From assembly GCA_930989465.1 (NCBI GenBank), contig CAKNLX010000013.1:1-34785 (forward strand): a stretch of DNA of 34,785 nucleotides. Direction: 5' to 3'. The DNA is from an uncultured Lactobacillus sp. Its GTDB lineage: Bacteria; Bacillota; Bacilli; Lactobacillales; Lactobacillaceae. The notes beneath the pieces were generated by a model. It saw only the letters and a program-made list of their open reading frames with translations. It was not told the DNA's origin and searched no databases. A program made the translations under genes and the position numbers. Shown here in pieces: positions 1 to 7,757 of this stretch (the first letter of the stretch is position 1; each line of letters begins with the position of its first letter).

Positions 1-81
1 TTTAGGACATTTTTACTTAATAACAATTAAGACTTTATCGTTTATTAATCACAAAGATAACTAATATCTGCTTTGTTTTTA

Positions 82-110
82 TTGATAAATTCTTTTTTAG
101 GTAGTAAACT
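82..110 (+). promoter_or_regulatory. Probable sigma-A promoter of rplU-rpmA
   Basis: A -35-like TTGATA (82-87) is followed after 17 bases by TAAACT (105-110). This places the transcript start just ahead of the L21 leader structure. Supported only by motif match and position. Confidence 0.5.
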
Positions 111-115
111 ATAAG

Positions 116-230
116 AGTTGTATTTGTGGAGACCTCCACATCTGCAACCGCACGGCTCGGGGTTAGAAGTCTTCTTGAGCAAGAAGCACCTCAGTTCGGC
201 GAGTCTAAGTATTTTTTCGGAGGTGTACAA
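116..230 (+). ncRNA. Ribosomal protein L21 leader (structured 5' UTR)
   Basis: The stretch between the promoter and rplU is GC-richer than its surroundings and full of short hairpins: GTGGA/TCCAC (126-139), AACCG/CGGGGTT, and CTTCTTG/CAAGAAG (171-186), with the ribosome site CGGAGGTG just before the start codon. Firmicutes carry a conserved L21 leader at this place, thought to act in feedback control of rplU-rpmA. The assignment rests on position and visible stems; I could not score it against the covariance model. The reading frame of rplU is open back into this region, but the true start is the ATG at 231. Confidence 0.75.
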
Positions 231-542
231 ATGTACGCAATTATTAAGACCGGTGGTAAGCAATACAAAGTTGCAGAAGGCGACAGCGTATTTGTAGAAA
301 AGCTTGATGCTGAAGAAGGTAGCTCAGTAACTTTTGACGAAGTTATCCTTGTTGCTAATGGCGACAACGTTAAGGTTGGTACTCCATTAGTAGATGGTGC
401 TAAGGTAACTGCTAAAGTTGAAAAGCAAGGTAAGGAAAAGAAGGTTGTAACTTTCAAGTACAAGCCTAAGAAGCACTCACACAGCAAGTATGGTCACCGT
501 CAACCTTACACTAAGGTTACAGTTGAAAAGATTGAAGCTTAA
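231..542 (+). CDS. rplU: 50S ribosomal protein L21
   Basis: Encodes a 103-residue protein starting [14 protein letters not shown] and ending with the conserved basic tail [19 protein letters not shown]. Length and both motifs match L21, a 23S rRNA-binding protein of the large subunit. The ATG at 231 is chosen because CGGAGGTG lies 8 bases before it and because L21 normally begins at this MYAI motif. rpmA follows after fewer than 20 bases, so the two are co-transcribed. Codon use is strongly biased (GGT, AAG, AAC), as expected for a highly expressed gene. Confidence 0.98.
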   Translation: MYAIIKTGGKQYKVAEGDSVFVEKLDAEEGSSVTFDEVILVANGDNVKVGTPLVDGAKVTAKVEKQGKEKKVVTFKYKPKKHSHSKYGHRQPYTKVTVEKIEA

Positions 543-560
543 TTCAGAGGTGAAATGAAT

Positions 561-851
561 ATGAACATTTTAGGTATGAAATTATACGCTCACCACAAGG
601 GTGGTGGTTCTACTGCCAACGGTCGTAACTCAGCTGGTCGTCGTTTAGGCGCCAAGGCTGGTGACGGTCAAACTATCCACGCAGGTACTATTATTTACCG
701 TCAACGTGGTACTAAGATTCACCCAGGCAAGAACGTAGGTCAAGGTGGAGACGACACTTTATTTGCACTTGTTAACGGCGTTGTTAAGTTTGAACGTCTT
801 GGCAAGTACAAGAAGCAAGTTTCTGTATACCCAGCTGAAGAAGCTAAGTAA
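561..851 (+). CDS. rpmA: 50S ribosomal protein L27, with N-terminal extension
   Basis: The body ([52 protein letters not shown]) is unmistakably L27, a large-subunit protein whose N-terminus reaches the peptidyl-transferase centre. I chose the ATG at 561 because AGAGGTG (546-552) lies about 8 bases upstream; the ATG at 555 is too close and the one at 576 has no usable ribosome site. The product starts MNILGMKLY before AHHKGGGST. In many Firmicutes this extension ends in a phenylalanine pair (LQFFA/S type) and is removed by the protease Prp, whose gene lies between rplU and rpmA. Here neither that motif nor any gene between the two is present. A terminator follows. Confidence 0.96.
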   Translation: MNILGMKLYAHHKGGGSTANGRNSAGRRLGAKAGDGQTIHAGTIIYRQRGTKIHPGKNVGQGGDDTLFALVNGVVKFERLGKYKKQVSVYPAEEAK

Positions 852-867
852 TTCAGATATAAAATAA

Positions 868-899
868 GGCGGGTAGCTAGTGCCACCCGTCTTTTTTTA
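868..899 (+). terminator. Rho-independent terminator after rpmA
   Basis: GGCGGGT pairs with ACCCGTC across a 10-base loop and is followed by a run of seven T. It ends the rplU-rpmA transcript. Confidence 0.85.
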
Positions 900-923
900 T
901 GGTATTTTCCATAGCAGATTTAG

Positions 924-929
924 TATAAT
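924..929 (+). promoter_or_regulatory. Possible -10 box upstream of the Xaa-Pro peptidase gene
   Basis: A perfect TATAAT hexamer lies 34 bases before the start codon and downstream of the rpmA terminator. No good -35 hexamer is visible at 16-18 bases upstream. Confidence 0.35.
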
Positions 930-963
930 TAATAAATATATTACGCAAAGAAGGTATCTGATT

Positions 964-2073
964 ATGGAAAATAAAGAGGAATTACTTACATTAATTAACC
1001 ATCGTATTAATCAAGTTACAGCTTTGATTAAGGAACATAACGCAGATGCTATGATTATCTTTAATCAAGCTAATTATCGTTATCTTACTAATTTTACCGG
1101 CGAAGAGGCACAATTAATATTGACGGCCAGTGGTGAGCGAATTCTTTTGTCAGATTCACGTTTTGCAGGACAAATTAAGGCGCAAGCTCCAGGTGAAATG
1201 AATGTAATAATGAAACATTCAAGTGACTATGAAGAATTGACTAAAGCCCTTAAGAAAATGGATATCAAAAAGGTTTTGTTAGAAGGCGAATTTGTTTCAG
1301 CTAGTGAATTTTCAAAATTAAAGGAATTAAATCCAGATCTTAATTTTGAAATGGTTGAAGAACTAGTCGAACGTGTCAGAAATGTAAAAGATGAACTTGA
1401 AATTTCTGCTTTACGCAAAGCTATTGATATATCAATGGAAAGTTTCAAAGGTATTTTGCCAATGATCAAGCCTGGCGTAAAGGAACGTGCAATTGGTGCT
1501 AAACTAGATTATCTTTTTAAAGTAAATGGTGGAGACGGCCCAGACTTTGAGACAATTGTTGCTTCAGGTGTGCGCTCGGCTTGGGCTCACGGCGTAGCTA
1601 GTGACAAGGAACTTGAAGAAGGCGATATGATCGTCATTGATTTTGGTAGTTTTTATCATGGTTATGCAGCTGATATTACTAGAACGGTTGCCTTAGGTGA
1701 CGTTGATGAGGAAATGCACAAGATTTATGATATTGTCCATGAAGCACAGCGCCGAGGTATTGAAGCAGCCGTTGTGGGAAATACAGGCCACGATGTTGAT
1801 AAGGCAGCTCGTGATTATATAACTGAGCAAGGTTATGGTAAATACTTTGGTCATGGTATTGGTCACGGAATTGGTCTTGAAATCCATGAATTATGTCAAC
1901 CTGCTCTGCCTTTTAGGACAACTAAACTAGTTAATAATATGGTTCACACTGTTGAACCAGGGATTTATTTACCTGATAAAGGCGGCGTTAGAATCGAAGA
2001 TGATATTTTGATTCATGATCAAGCGCCTGAAACTTTATCTACTTTGCCTAAAGATGAGTTAATTTCATTATAG
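964..2073 (+). CDS. Xaa-Pro aminopeptidase / dipeptidase family protein (M24B)
   Basis: A 369-residue cytoplasmic metallopeptidase of the creatinase/aminopeptidase P fold. The N-terminal creatinase-like domain (about 1-130) is followed by the pita-bread catalytic domain. The metal ligands are all visible: Asp in VIDFG, Asp in AADITRT, His in GHGIGHGIG, Glu in TVEPGIY and Glu in RIEDD. Such enzymes cleave Xaa-Pro bonds at peptide N-termini or in dipeptides; the sequence does not tell aminopeptidase P from prolidase. The frame is open further upstream to 880, but that part overlaps the rpmA terminator; the ATG at 964 has AAAGAAGG about 9 bases upstream. It precedes efp, as yqhT does in B. subtilis. 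Confidence 0.92.
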   Translation: MENKEELLTLINHRINQVTALIKEHNADAMIIFNQANYRYLTNFTGEEAQLILTASGERILLSDSRFAGQIKAQAPGEMNVIMKHSSDYEELTKALKKMDIKKVLLEGEFVSASEFSKLKELNPDLNFEMVEELVERVRNVKDELEISALRKAIDISMESFKGILPMIKPGVKERAIGAKLDYLFKVNGGDGPDFETIVASGVRSAWAHGVASDKELEEGDMIVIDFGSFYHGYAADITRTVALGDVDEEMHKIYDIVHEAQRRGIEAAVVGNTGHDVDKAARDYITEQGYGKYFGHGIGHGIGLEIHELCQPALPFRTTKLVNNMVHTVEPGIYLPDKGGVRIEDDILIHDQAPETLSTLPKDELISL

Positions 2074-2154
2074 TTAATATTTTAATAGGCCGAAGTTATA
2101 GCCAAAACGGTCTAAGATTGGTAAGATAATAATTGTAGAAATGAGGGACTTATT

Positions 2155-2724
2155 ATGACAATGATTTCAGTAAACGAATTCAAGAATGGCTTAACTATTC
2201 AATACAATAACGATTTATGGCGTATTGTTGAATTCCAACACGTAAAACCAGGTAAGGGTAGTGCATTCGTACGTTCAAAGCTTAAGAGCTTGAGAACCGG
2301 TGCTGTCCAAGAATATACTTTCCGTTCAACTGCAAAGGTTGAAACTGCAGATATTCAAACTAAGTCAATGCAATACTTGTACAATGACGGTTCAAGTTAC
2401 GTATTCATGGATACTTCAACTTACGATCAATTAGCTATTCCAAATGAACAAATCAAGGATGAAGCTAACTACTTGTTAGAAAACATGGTAGTTAACGTAA
2501 TCATGCACGAAGGTGAAACTTTAGGTATTCAATTACCTAATACTGTTGATTTGAAGGTAGCTAAGACTGAACCAAACATCAAGGGTGATACTTCATCAGG
2601 TGGTGGTAAGCCAGCTACTATGGAAACTGGTTTGGTAGTTAACGTACCATTCTTTATTAACGAAGGTGACGTATTAACTATCAACACTTCTGATGGTACA
2701 TACGTATCACGTGCAAATAAGTAG
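2155..2724 (+). CDS. efp: Translation elongation factor P
   Basis: A 189-residue three-domain OB-fold protein that relieves ribosome stalling at polyproline. It begins [15 protein letters not shown], carries the loop [10 protein letters not shown], in which Lys34 is the expected modified residue, and ends with the family signature around [14 protein letters not shown]. The KPGKG loop followed by [12 protein letters not shown] resembles the Bacillus type. The ATG at 2155 is preferred because GAGGGA (2143-2148) lies 6 bases upstream; the ATG at 2161 is an alternative. Pairing with a Xaa-Pro peptidase gene upstream is common in Firmicutes. Codon use suggests high expression. Confidence 0.97.
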   Translation: MTMISVNEFKNGLTIQYNNDLWRIVEFQHVKPGKGSAFVRSKLKSLRTGAVQEYTFRSTAKVETADIQTKSMQYLYNDGSSYVFMDTSTYDQLAIPNEQIKDEANYLLENMVVNVIMHEGETLGIQLPNTVDLKVAKTEPNIKGDTSSGGGKPATMETGLVVNVPFFINEGDVLTINTSDGTYVSRANK

Positions 2725-2741
2725 TTTTTTGAGGTAACAAA

Positions 2742-3173
2742 ATGGCAGATAGTTCAAAAATTCTCTTAAGTGGTGAAGAAAACAGCGAACAAATTAAAAT
2801 TGATCCAAGTGTTCTAGAAGTTATTTTGGGGATTGCTGCTGAAAAAATTGATGGCGTTGCTGGAATGCGTGGTAGCTTAAAGTCAGGACTTAATTGGGTT
2901 CTTGGCCGTGAAGATCACGGTAAGGGCGTTAACGTAAAAGTTGACGAAGATAATAAATTAATTGCTGATGTTTATGTCTACCTTGAAAGTGGCGTTAATG
3001 TTCCTAAAGTGGGAATGGAAATTCAAAAGGAATTGAAGGCTCAATTGTTACAAATGACTGACCTTGAACTTAAGTCAATCAATGTTCATGTGGTAGGCTT
3101 AGCTTTCCCAGAAGATGAAAATGACGCTGAAGAAAGTCAAACCACCTCAGAGCTGTTTCCGGAGGATGAATAG
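2742..3173 (+). CDS. Asp23/Gls24 family envelope-stress protein (YqhY-like)
   Basis: A 143-residue acidic protein with the Asp23/Gls24 domain over about residues 18-125 (IDPSVLEVILGIAAEKIDGVAGM near the start, then VYVYLESGVNVPKVG and INVHVVGLAF). The C-terminus is a run of acidic residues (PEDENDAEESQ). Its place between efp and nusB matches yqhY of B. subtilis, which has been linked to fatty acid synthesis control; the accBC genes that precede yqhY there are absent here. A second Asp23 paralogue lies at 21365-21727. GAGGT precedes the ATG by 7 bases. Confidence 0.9.
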   Translation: MADSSKILLSGEENSEQIKIDPSVLEVILGIAAEKIDGVAGMRGSLKSGLNWVLGREDHGKGVNVKVDEDNKLIADVYVYLESGVNVPKVGMEIQKELKAQLLQMTDLELKSINVHVVGLAFPEDENDAEESQTTSELFPEDE

Positions 3174-3180
3174 AGAGATA

Positions 3181-3573
3181 ATGAACCAACACGAAAGTCG
3201 AAAAGTTGCTATGCAAGCAGTATATTTGGCTAATCAAGAGCCAGATTTAACTGCTGAAGATGTGGAAGCAAAAGTCGTCGCAACACTTAATTTAAAACAG
3301 CTTTCTGCCTATTCAAAGAAACTAATTGAAGGCGTACTTGAAAATCGTGAAGATTTGCAGTCTGAATTAACTAGTCATTTGAAAAAGGGCTGGCGTCTTG
3401 AACGTGTAAGTCAAATAGTTGTTGCTATTATGGAAGTTGCACTTTTTGAAATTAAGAATAGTGATGAAATTGATCCTAAGGCAGCAGTTAATGAAGCTTT
3501 AAATTTATGTGACGAATTTGCTGAGCCAAAAGAAAAACCATTTATTAATGGTATGTTAGCAAACTTTGTTTAA
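3181..3573 (+). CDS. nusB: Transcription antitermination factor NusB
   Basis: About 130 residues, all-helical, with NusB hallmarks: HESRKVAMQAVY at the start, IVVAIMEVALFEI and EIDPKAAVNEALNLCDEFA, then FINGMLANFV at the end. NusB binds boxA RNA with NusE (S10) in rRNA antitermination. The start is uncertain: the GGAGG at 3161-3165 touches an in-frame ATG at 3166 directly, and lies 15 bases from the ATG at 3181. I chose 3181 because the family normally begins a few residues before HESRK. Translation is probably coupled to the preceding Asp23-family gene, whose stop lies at 3171-3173. A strong terminator follows. Confidence 0.93.
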   Translation: MNQHESRKVAMQAVYLANQEPDLTAEDVEAKVVATLNLKQLSAYSKKLIEGVLENREDLQSELTSHLKKGWRLERVSQIVVAIMEVALFEIKNSDEIDPKAAVNEALNLCDEFAEPKEKPFINGMLANFV

Positions 3574-3582
3574 TAACGATTG

Positions 3583-3613
3583 AATAGCCGGCAGCTTTGC
3601 CGGCTATTTTTTA
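3583..3613 (+). terminator. Rho-independent terminator between nusB and folD
   Basis: An 11-base perfect stem (AATAGCCGGCA with TGCCGGCTATT), 4-base loop, then a T run. It ends only about 20 bases before the folD start, which leaves no room for a promoter between them. It therefore probably acts as a partial terminator or attenuator inside the operon. Confidence 0.9.
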
Positions 3614-3632
3614 GTAATAAGGAGAAAAAATA

Positions 3633-4478
3633 ATGGGAAAAATTCTTGATGGTAAGGCATTTGCAAATTTATTAGGTCAAAATCTTAAAGAAAAGGTTAA
3701 GAAATTAAAAGATGAGGGAATAACGCCACATTTTTGCGTAATAAATATTGGGGACGATCCTGCAAGCAAAATCTATGTTCGAACTAAAAAGCGTCGTGCT
3801 GAAAAAATGGGTATTATCCAAGACATCTATCAAATGTCGGCTGATACAAAGCAAGAAGAAGCTTTAGCTTTAATTGATAAATTAAATGCAGATCCAGCAA
3901 TCAATGGTTTAATGGTACAATTGCCAGCTCCTAAACAAATTGATGCGGATGCCTTGCTAGAAAGAATTGATCCTAATAAAGATGTAGATGGATTAACTCC
4001 AGCTAATATTGGTCATCTTTGGATGGGTAACCATTTTGTAGAACCAGCTACTGCCGAAGGGATCATTGCTTTACTTAAGCATTATGAAATTCCACTTGAA
4101 GGTAAAAACGTTGTAATTATTGGCCGCAGCAATATTGTAGGTAAGCCTTTAGCAGCTTTAATGTTGGAACAAAATGCTACAGTTACGATTGCGCACTCAA
4201 GAACTAAGAATTTGGGTGAAATTACTAAAAAGGCAGATGTTTTAGTTTCTGCAACTGGTCAGGCATTTTTAGTTAAAGCAGATATGGTTAAAGATGGTGC
4301 AGTTGTGGTTGATGTTGGTATGAACCACGTTGATGGTAAATTAGTCGGTGATGTAGATTTTGATAAAGTAAAAGAAAAGACCAGTTATATTACTCCTGTT
4401 CCAGGTGGTGTAGGTCCCTTAACTGTGCAATTCTTGATGGAAGCAGTAGTTAAATTGACTAGGAGACAAAATAAATGA
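3633..4478 (+). CDS. folD: Bifunctional methylenetetrahydrofolate dehydrogenase / methenyltetrahydrofolate cyclohydrolase
   Basis: A 281-residue enzyme interconverting 5,10-methylene-, methenyl- and 10-formyl-tetrahydrofolate with NADP, feeding purine synthesis and the formyl group used by Fmt. Visible motifs: KIYVRTKKRRAEKMGI with the catalytic lysine, VQLPAPKQIDADALLERIDPNKDVDGL, the dinucleotide-binding IIGRSNIVGKPLAALM, and PVPGGVGPLT. The usual PCTP motif reads PATAEG here, so the cysteine is replaced. AAGGAG lies 8 bases before the ATG. The stop overlaps the start of xseA (ATGA). Confidence 0.97.
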   Translation: MGKILDGKAFANLLGQNLKEKVKKLKDEGITPHFCVINIGDDPASKIYVRTKKRRAEKMGIIQDIYQMSADTKQEEALALIDKLNADPAINGLMVQLPAPKQIDADALLERIDPNKDVDGLTPANIGHLWMGNHFVEPATAEGIIALLKHYEIPLEGKNVVIIGRSNIVGKPLAALMLEQNATVTIAHSRTKNLGEITKKADVLVSATGQAFLVKADMVKDGAVVVDVGMNHVDGKLVGDVDFDKVKEKTSYITPVPGGVGPLTVQFLMEAVVKLTRRQNK

Positions 4479-5818
4479 CCGATAATAAGTATTTAACGGT
4501 TACAGATTTAAATTATTATATTACGCAAAAATTTAAAAATGATCCTTACTTGCATAAGGTGTTTTTGCAAGGTGAATTGTCTAACTTTCGTTATCGCCGA
4601 AATTCACATCAGTATTTTTCATTAAAAGATGAAAAATCTAAAATTAATGTGGTGATGTTTCGTTCCTACTTTGATAAGGTGAAATTCAAGCCTGAAGAAG
4701 GAATGAAGGTATATGTAGTTGGCTATGTTAGCGTTTATGGACCACAGGGCTCATATCAGTTTTATGCGGAGAATATGGAACCGGCCGGACTTGGAGCGCT
4801 TTATGAACAATTAAAGCAACTTCAAGCTAAATTAGCTAAGGAAGGCTTATTTAATCCAGAGCATAAAAGAAAACTGCCACGTTTTCCTGATAGGATCGCA
4901 GTCGTAACTAGTGCTTCTGGAGCTGTTATTCATGATATTATGGTGACAGCTAACCGCCGCTTTCCTCATGCGGAAATTGATCTATTCCCAGCACAAGTAC
5001 AAGGCGATACTGCGGCTGATTCATTAGTTAAAGCCATGCGCCAGATTGCTGCACAAGGCGATAAATATGATGTAATGATTATTGGTCGTGGTGGTGGATC
5101 ACTAGAAGATTTGTGGCCTTTTAATGAAGAGAAAGTAGTACGGCAAGTTTATGCAATGCCAATGCCGGTTATTTCATCAGTAGGACACGAAACAGATACT
5201 ACTTTATGTGATTTAGTAGCTGATGCACGGGCGGCTACGCCAACTGCAGCCGCTGAGTATGCGACGCCTAATTTGGCAGATGAATTGGCAGGAATTCATC
5301 AATTACAGAGTCGGTTAATTGCAGGAATGCAAAATAATATTAGCCAAAAACGAGATCGTTTAAATCGAATTAAAAACTCTGTAATTATGAGAGAACCTAC
5401 CCGACTTTATGATCAACAAATTCAACAAGTTGATTTATTAAAGCAGCGCCTGCAAAATAGTATTCAAAATAAAGTGAATAATTCTTTGCAAAATTATCGT
5501 TTATTAAAACAGCGTTTGCTCAGCGTTAGTCCTGATAAGCAAATTGCAGGAATGAAACAACAAGAAAATTTTTTGACTAAACAGTTAAATGACAATATGC
5601 GTCATTATCTAAAGAGTAAGCGTAGTGATTTTAGTAAAGTGGTTCAACAACTTGATGATTATAGTCCACTTAAAACTTTAGAACGTGGCTTTGTTTATAC
5701 TACTAATGAAGATGGAGAAACTATTAGTTCAGTTGATCAAATTAAAAAAGATGATCATTTAAATCTTCATTTTAAAGATGGACAAGTTACAGCAACAGTT
5801 ACAGAGGTAAGGAAATAA
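4475..5818 (+). CDS. xseA: Exodeoxyribonuclease VII large subunit
   Basis: 447 residues. An N-terminal OB-fold (about 5-105, with VFLQGELSNFR and GPQGSYQFYAENMEP) is followed by the catalytic domain (RIAVVTSASGAVIHDI, DVMIIGRGGGSLEDLWPFNEE, PVISSVGHETDTTLCDLVAD, RAATPTAAAEYATP) and a long coiled coil (about 275-400). With XseB it degrades single-stranded DNA in both directions in repair. The ATGA overlap with folD and AGGAGA 8 bases upstream support the start; xseB follows after 2 bases. Confidence 0.97.
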   Translation: MTDNKYLTVTDLNYYITQKFKNDPYLHKVFLQGELSNFRYRRNSHQYFSLKDEKSKINVVMFRSYFDKVKFKPEEGMKVYVVGYVSVYGPQGSYQFYAENMEPAGLGALYEQLKQLQAKLAKEGLFNPEHKRKLPRFPDRIAVVTSASGAVIHDIMVTANRRFPHAEIDLFPAQVQGDTAADSLVKAMRQIAAQGDKYDVMIIGRGGGSLEDLWPFNEEKVVRQVYAMPMPVISSVGHETDTTLCDLVADARAATPTAAAEYATPNLADELAGIHQLQSRLIAGMQNNISQKRDRLNRIKNSVIMREPTRLYDQQIQQVDLLKQRLQNSIQNKVNNSLQNYRLLKQRLLSVSPDKQIAGMKQQENFLTKQLNDNMRHYLKSKRSDFSKVVQQLDDYSPLKTLERGFVYTTNEDGETISSVDQIKKDDHLNLHFKDGQVTATVTEVRK

Positions 5819-5820
5819 AT

Positions 5821-6063
5821 ATGCCAACAAAGAAAAATAATTTTGAAGAACAATTAAATAGTTTAGAAAAAATTGTCACTAATCTTGAAAACGGAAATGT
5901 ACCACTTGAAGATGCTTTAAAGGAATTTCAAGAAGGAGTAAAGATTAGTCGTGAACTAGATAAAAAGTTGACTAGTGCAGAAGAAACTGTAGCCAAGTTG
6001 ATTGATAGTGATGGTACTGAACATGAACTAGATCCAAATAATGCAGCAGCTCCAGAGGATTAA
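5821..6063 (+). CDS. xseB: Exodeoxyribonuclease VII small subunit
   Basis: 80 residues, a helical hairpin typical of XseB: FEEQLNSLEKIVTNLENGNVPLEDALKEFQEG, then KKLTSAEETV. Several copies bind along the coiled coil of XseA. It lies 2 bases after xseA and overlaps no other gene; the ispA start follows its stop by one base, so translation is probably coupled throughout. Confidence 0.96.
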   Translation: MPTKKNNFEEQLNSLEKIVTNLENGNVPLEDALKEFQEGVKISRELDKKLTSAEETVAKLIDSDGTEHELDPNNAAAPED

Positions 6064-6064
6064 T

Positions 6065-6934
6065 ATGACAGCATTTGAATATTTTAAAGAAGATTGGACA
6101 CCAGTAATTGATGATTATCTAGCTAAACATTTAGCTTCAGAGGTTGATGACAAGAAAATTAGTCAGATCATGGCTTATTCAGTTATGGCTGGTGGTAAAA
6201 GATTAAGACCCCTTTTGTTTTTGGCAATCTTGAATACATTAGGACGCAAAATAGAAGAGCCTGAAATTAGAATTGCTTGTGGGATTGAATTAATTCACAC
6301 ATATTCCTTGATTCATGATGACTTACCTGCAATGGATAATGATGATTATCGTCGTGGTAAGTTAACTAGTCATAAAAAATGGGGTGAAGCTGAGGCTATT
6401 TTAGCTGGGGATGCACTCTTACCATTAGGCATTCAATGGATAGCAGAAGGCAGTCGTTCTGCCAAGTTAGTTGCCATCATTACACAGGCAGTTGGGCCTA
6501 ACGGTATGGTTGGTGGTCAATATCTTGATATTGATTCCACTAATAATGCAAGTGTGGCTGATGACGCTAAGTTTATCAACAAGATGGAATGGCTAAAAAC
6601 CGGTTGTTTAATTCAAGCCAGTGTGGAAATGGCAGCTACTTATGCTAAGGCTAGCGATATTGAACAAGTTAAATTAATCGATTTTGCCAAAGCATTTGGT
6701 CGTTCATATCAAATTTATGATGACTTAGTTGATGTGGTTGAGACAAGTGAAGAAGCCGGCAAAGCTACTCATAAGGATAAAGAAGAAGGCAAAAATAATA
6801 CTTTAACTTTATTGGGAATTAATCAAAGCCGGAAGGAATTAAAGGATTTGATTGATCAAGCTAAAGATGATTTGCATGGCTTGAATGGAGAAGTATTAGC
6901 TGGTTTTTTGAATCTATATCAAAAGGTGTTGTAA
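6065..6934 (+). CDS. ispA: Polyprenyl (farnesyl) diphosphate synthase
   Basis: 289 residues of the E-type prenyltransferase family, making geranyl or farnesyl diphosphate from IPP and DMAPP. GGKRLRP, the first Asp-rich motif in LIHDDLPAMDNDDYRRG, GGQYLDI and the second Asp-rich motif YDDLVD are all present. AGAGGA at 6054-6059 lies 5 bases before the ATG at 6065; an in-frame ATG at 6041 would run inside xseB and is unlikely. In B. subtilis dxs follows; here it is absent, in line with lactobacilli making IPP by the mevalonate route. Confidence 0.95.
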   Translation: MTAFEYFKEDWTPVIDDYLAKHLASEVDDKKISQIMAYSVMAGGKRLRPLLFLAILNTLGRKIEEPEIRIACGIELIHTYSLIHDDLPAMDNDDYRRGKLTSHKKWGEAEAILAGDALLPLGIQWIAEGSRSAKLVAIITQAVGPNGMVGGQYLDIDSTNNASVADDAKFINKMEWLKTGCLIQASVEMAATYAKASDIEQVKLIDFAKAFGRSYQIYDDLVDVVETSEEAGKATHKDKEEGKNNTLTLLGINQSRKELKDLIDQAKDDLHGLNGEVLAGFLNLYQKVL

Positions 6935-7747
6935 ATGGCAAAGCAAAGAGCAGATGTTTTATTAGCTGAACAAGGAATCTTTCATTCTCGTTCTGCTGCG
7001 CAAAGAGCAATTATGGCGGGCTTAGTTTCAGATCATAATCATCAAAGAATTGATAAGAGCGGAACTAAGTTCCCTGAAGGCGAGAAGTTTTACGTCAAAG
7101 ATGATGGTAAAAAATATGTTTCTCGTGGTGGTTTCAAACTTGAGAAAGCATTGAAGGTTTTTGACATCGACTTACAAGATAAGATTTGTTTAGATATTGG
7201 AGCTTCAACTGGTGGCTTTACCGATGTTGCTCTGCAAAACGGGGCCAAGATGGTTTATGCGTTAGATGTAGGCTACAATCAATTAGCTTGGCAATTAAGA
7301 GATGATCCACGTGTAGTAGTAATGGAGAAGCAGAATTTCCGTTATTCTAAACCTGAAGATTTTAATCAAGGCTTACCTGATTTTGCGATGACTGATGTTT
7401 CGTTTATTTCACTTGATTTGATCATGCCGCCAATGTATGAAATCCTAAAGGATCAATGTGATGCTGTTTGTCTAATTAAGCCACAATTTGAGGCAGGTCC
7501 AGAAAACGTTGGTAAGCATGGTATTGTTCACGATCATGAAGTCCATAAAAATGTAATTGAACATACTATGCAAAAGGCAATGGAAATTGGTTTTAATGTT
7601 TTAGATGTTGATTATTCACCAATTAAAGGTGGTAAAGGAAACATTGAATTTTTGATTCATTTGCAAAAAGACGAAGCTAACGGTGGTCGTAATTTGTGGT
7701 CAAGTACCCCAGCAGAAGTAGTAGAACGTGCTGTAAATAGTCTCTAG
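6935..7747 (+). CDS. TlyA-family rRNA (2'-O) methyltransferase / hemolysin-like protein
   Basis: 270 residues. An N-terminal S4 RNA-binding domain (about 3-62, RADVLLAEQGIFHSRSAAQRAI) is joined to a Rossmann methyltransferase domain of the FtsJ type: SRGGFKLEKAL, SAM-binding DIGASTGGFTDVAL, MTDVSFISL and LIKPQFEAG. TlyA of mycobacteria 2'-O-methylates 16S and 23S rRNA; the Bacillus counterpart is yqxC. The older name hemolysin should not be read as toxin evidence. The start codon follows the ispA stop with no gap. The arginine repressor gene often found before recN is missing here. Confidence 0.92.
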   Translation: MAKQRADVLLAEQGIFHSRSAAQRAIMAGLVSDHNHQRIDKSGTKFPEGEKFYVKDDGKKYVSRGGFKLEKALKVFDIDLQDKICLDIGASTGGFTDVALQNGAKMVYALDVGYNQLAWQLRDDPRVVVMEKQNFRYSKPEDFNQGLPDFAMTDVSFISLDLIMPPMYEILKDQCDAVCLIKPQFEAGPENVGKHGIVHDHEVHKNVIEHTMQKAMEIGFNVLDVDYSPIKGGKGNIEFLIHLQKDEANGGRNLWSSTPAEVVERAVNSL

Positions 7748-7757
7748 GAGTGGAAAA

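Noticed and set aside
126-230. Open frame upstream of rplU that would add 35 residues to L21
   Set aside because: It lies in the structured L21 leader, and the ATG at 231 has a strong ribosome site and gives the standard L21 length.
880-963. Open frame extending the Xaa-Pro peptidase upstream
   Set aside because: It overlaps the rpmA terminator and the putative -10 box, and has no ribosome site.
2084-2117. AGGCCG/CGGTCT stem before efp as a terminator
   Set aside because: Long loop and no T run; not a convincing terminator.
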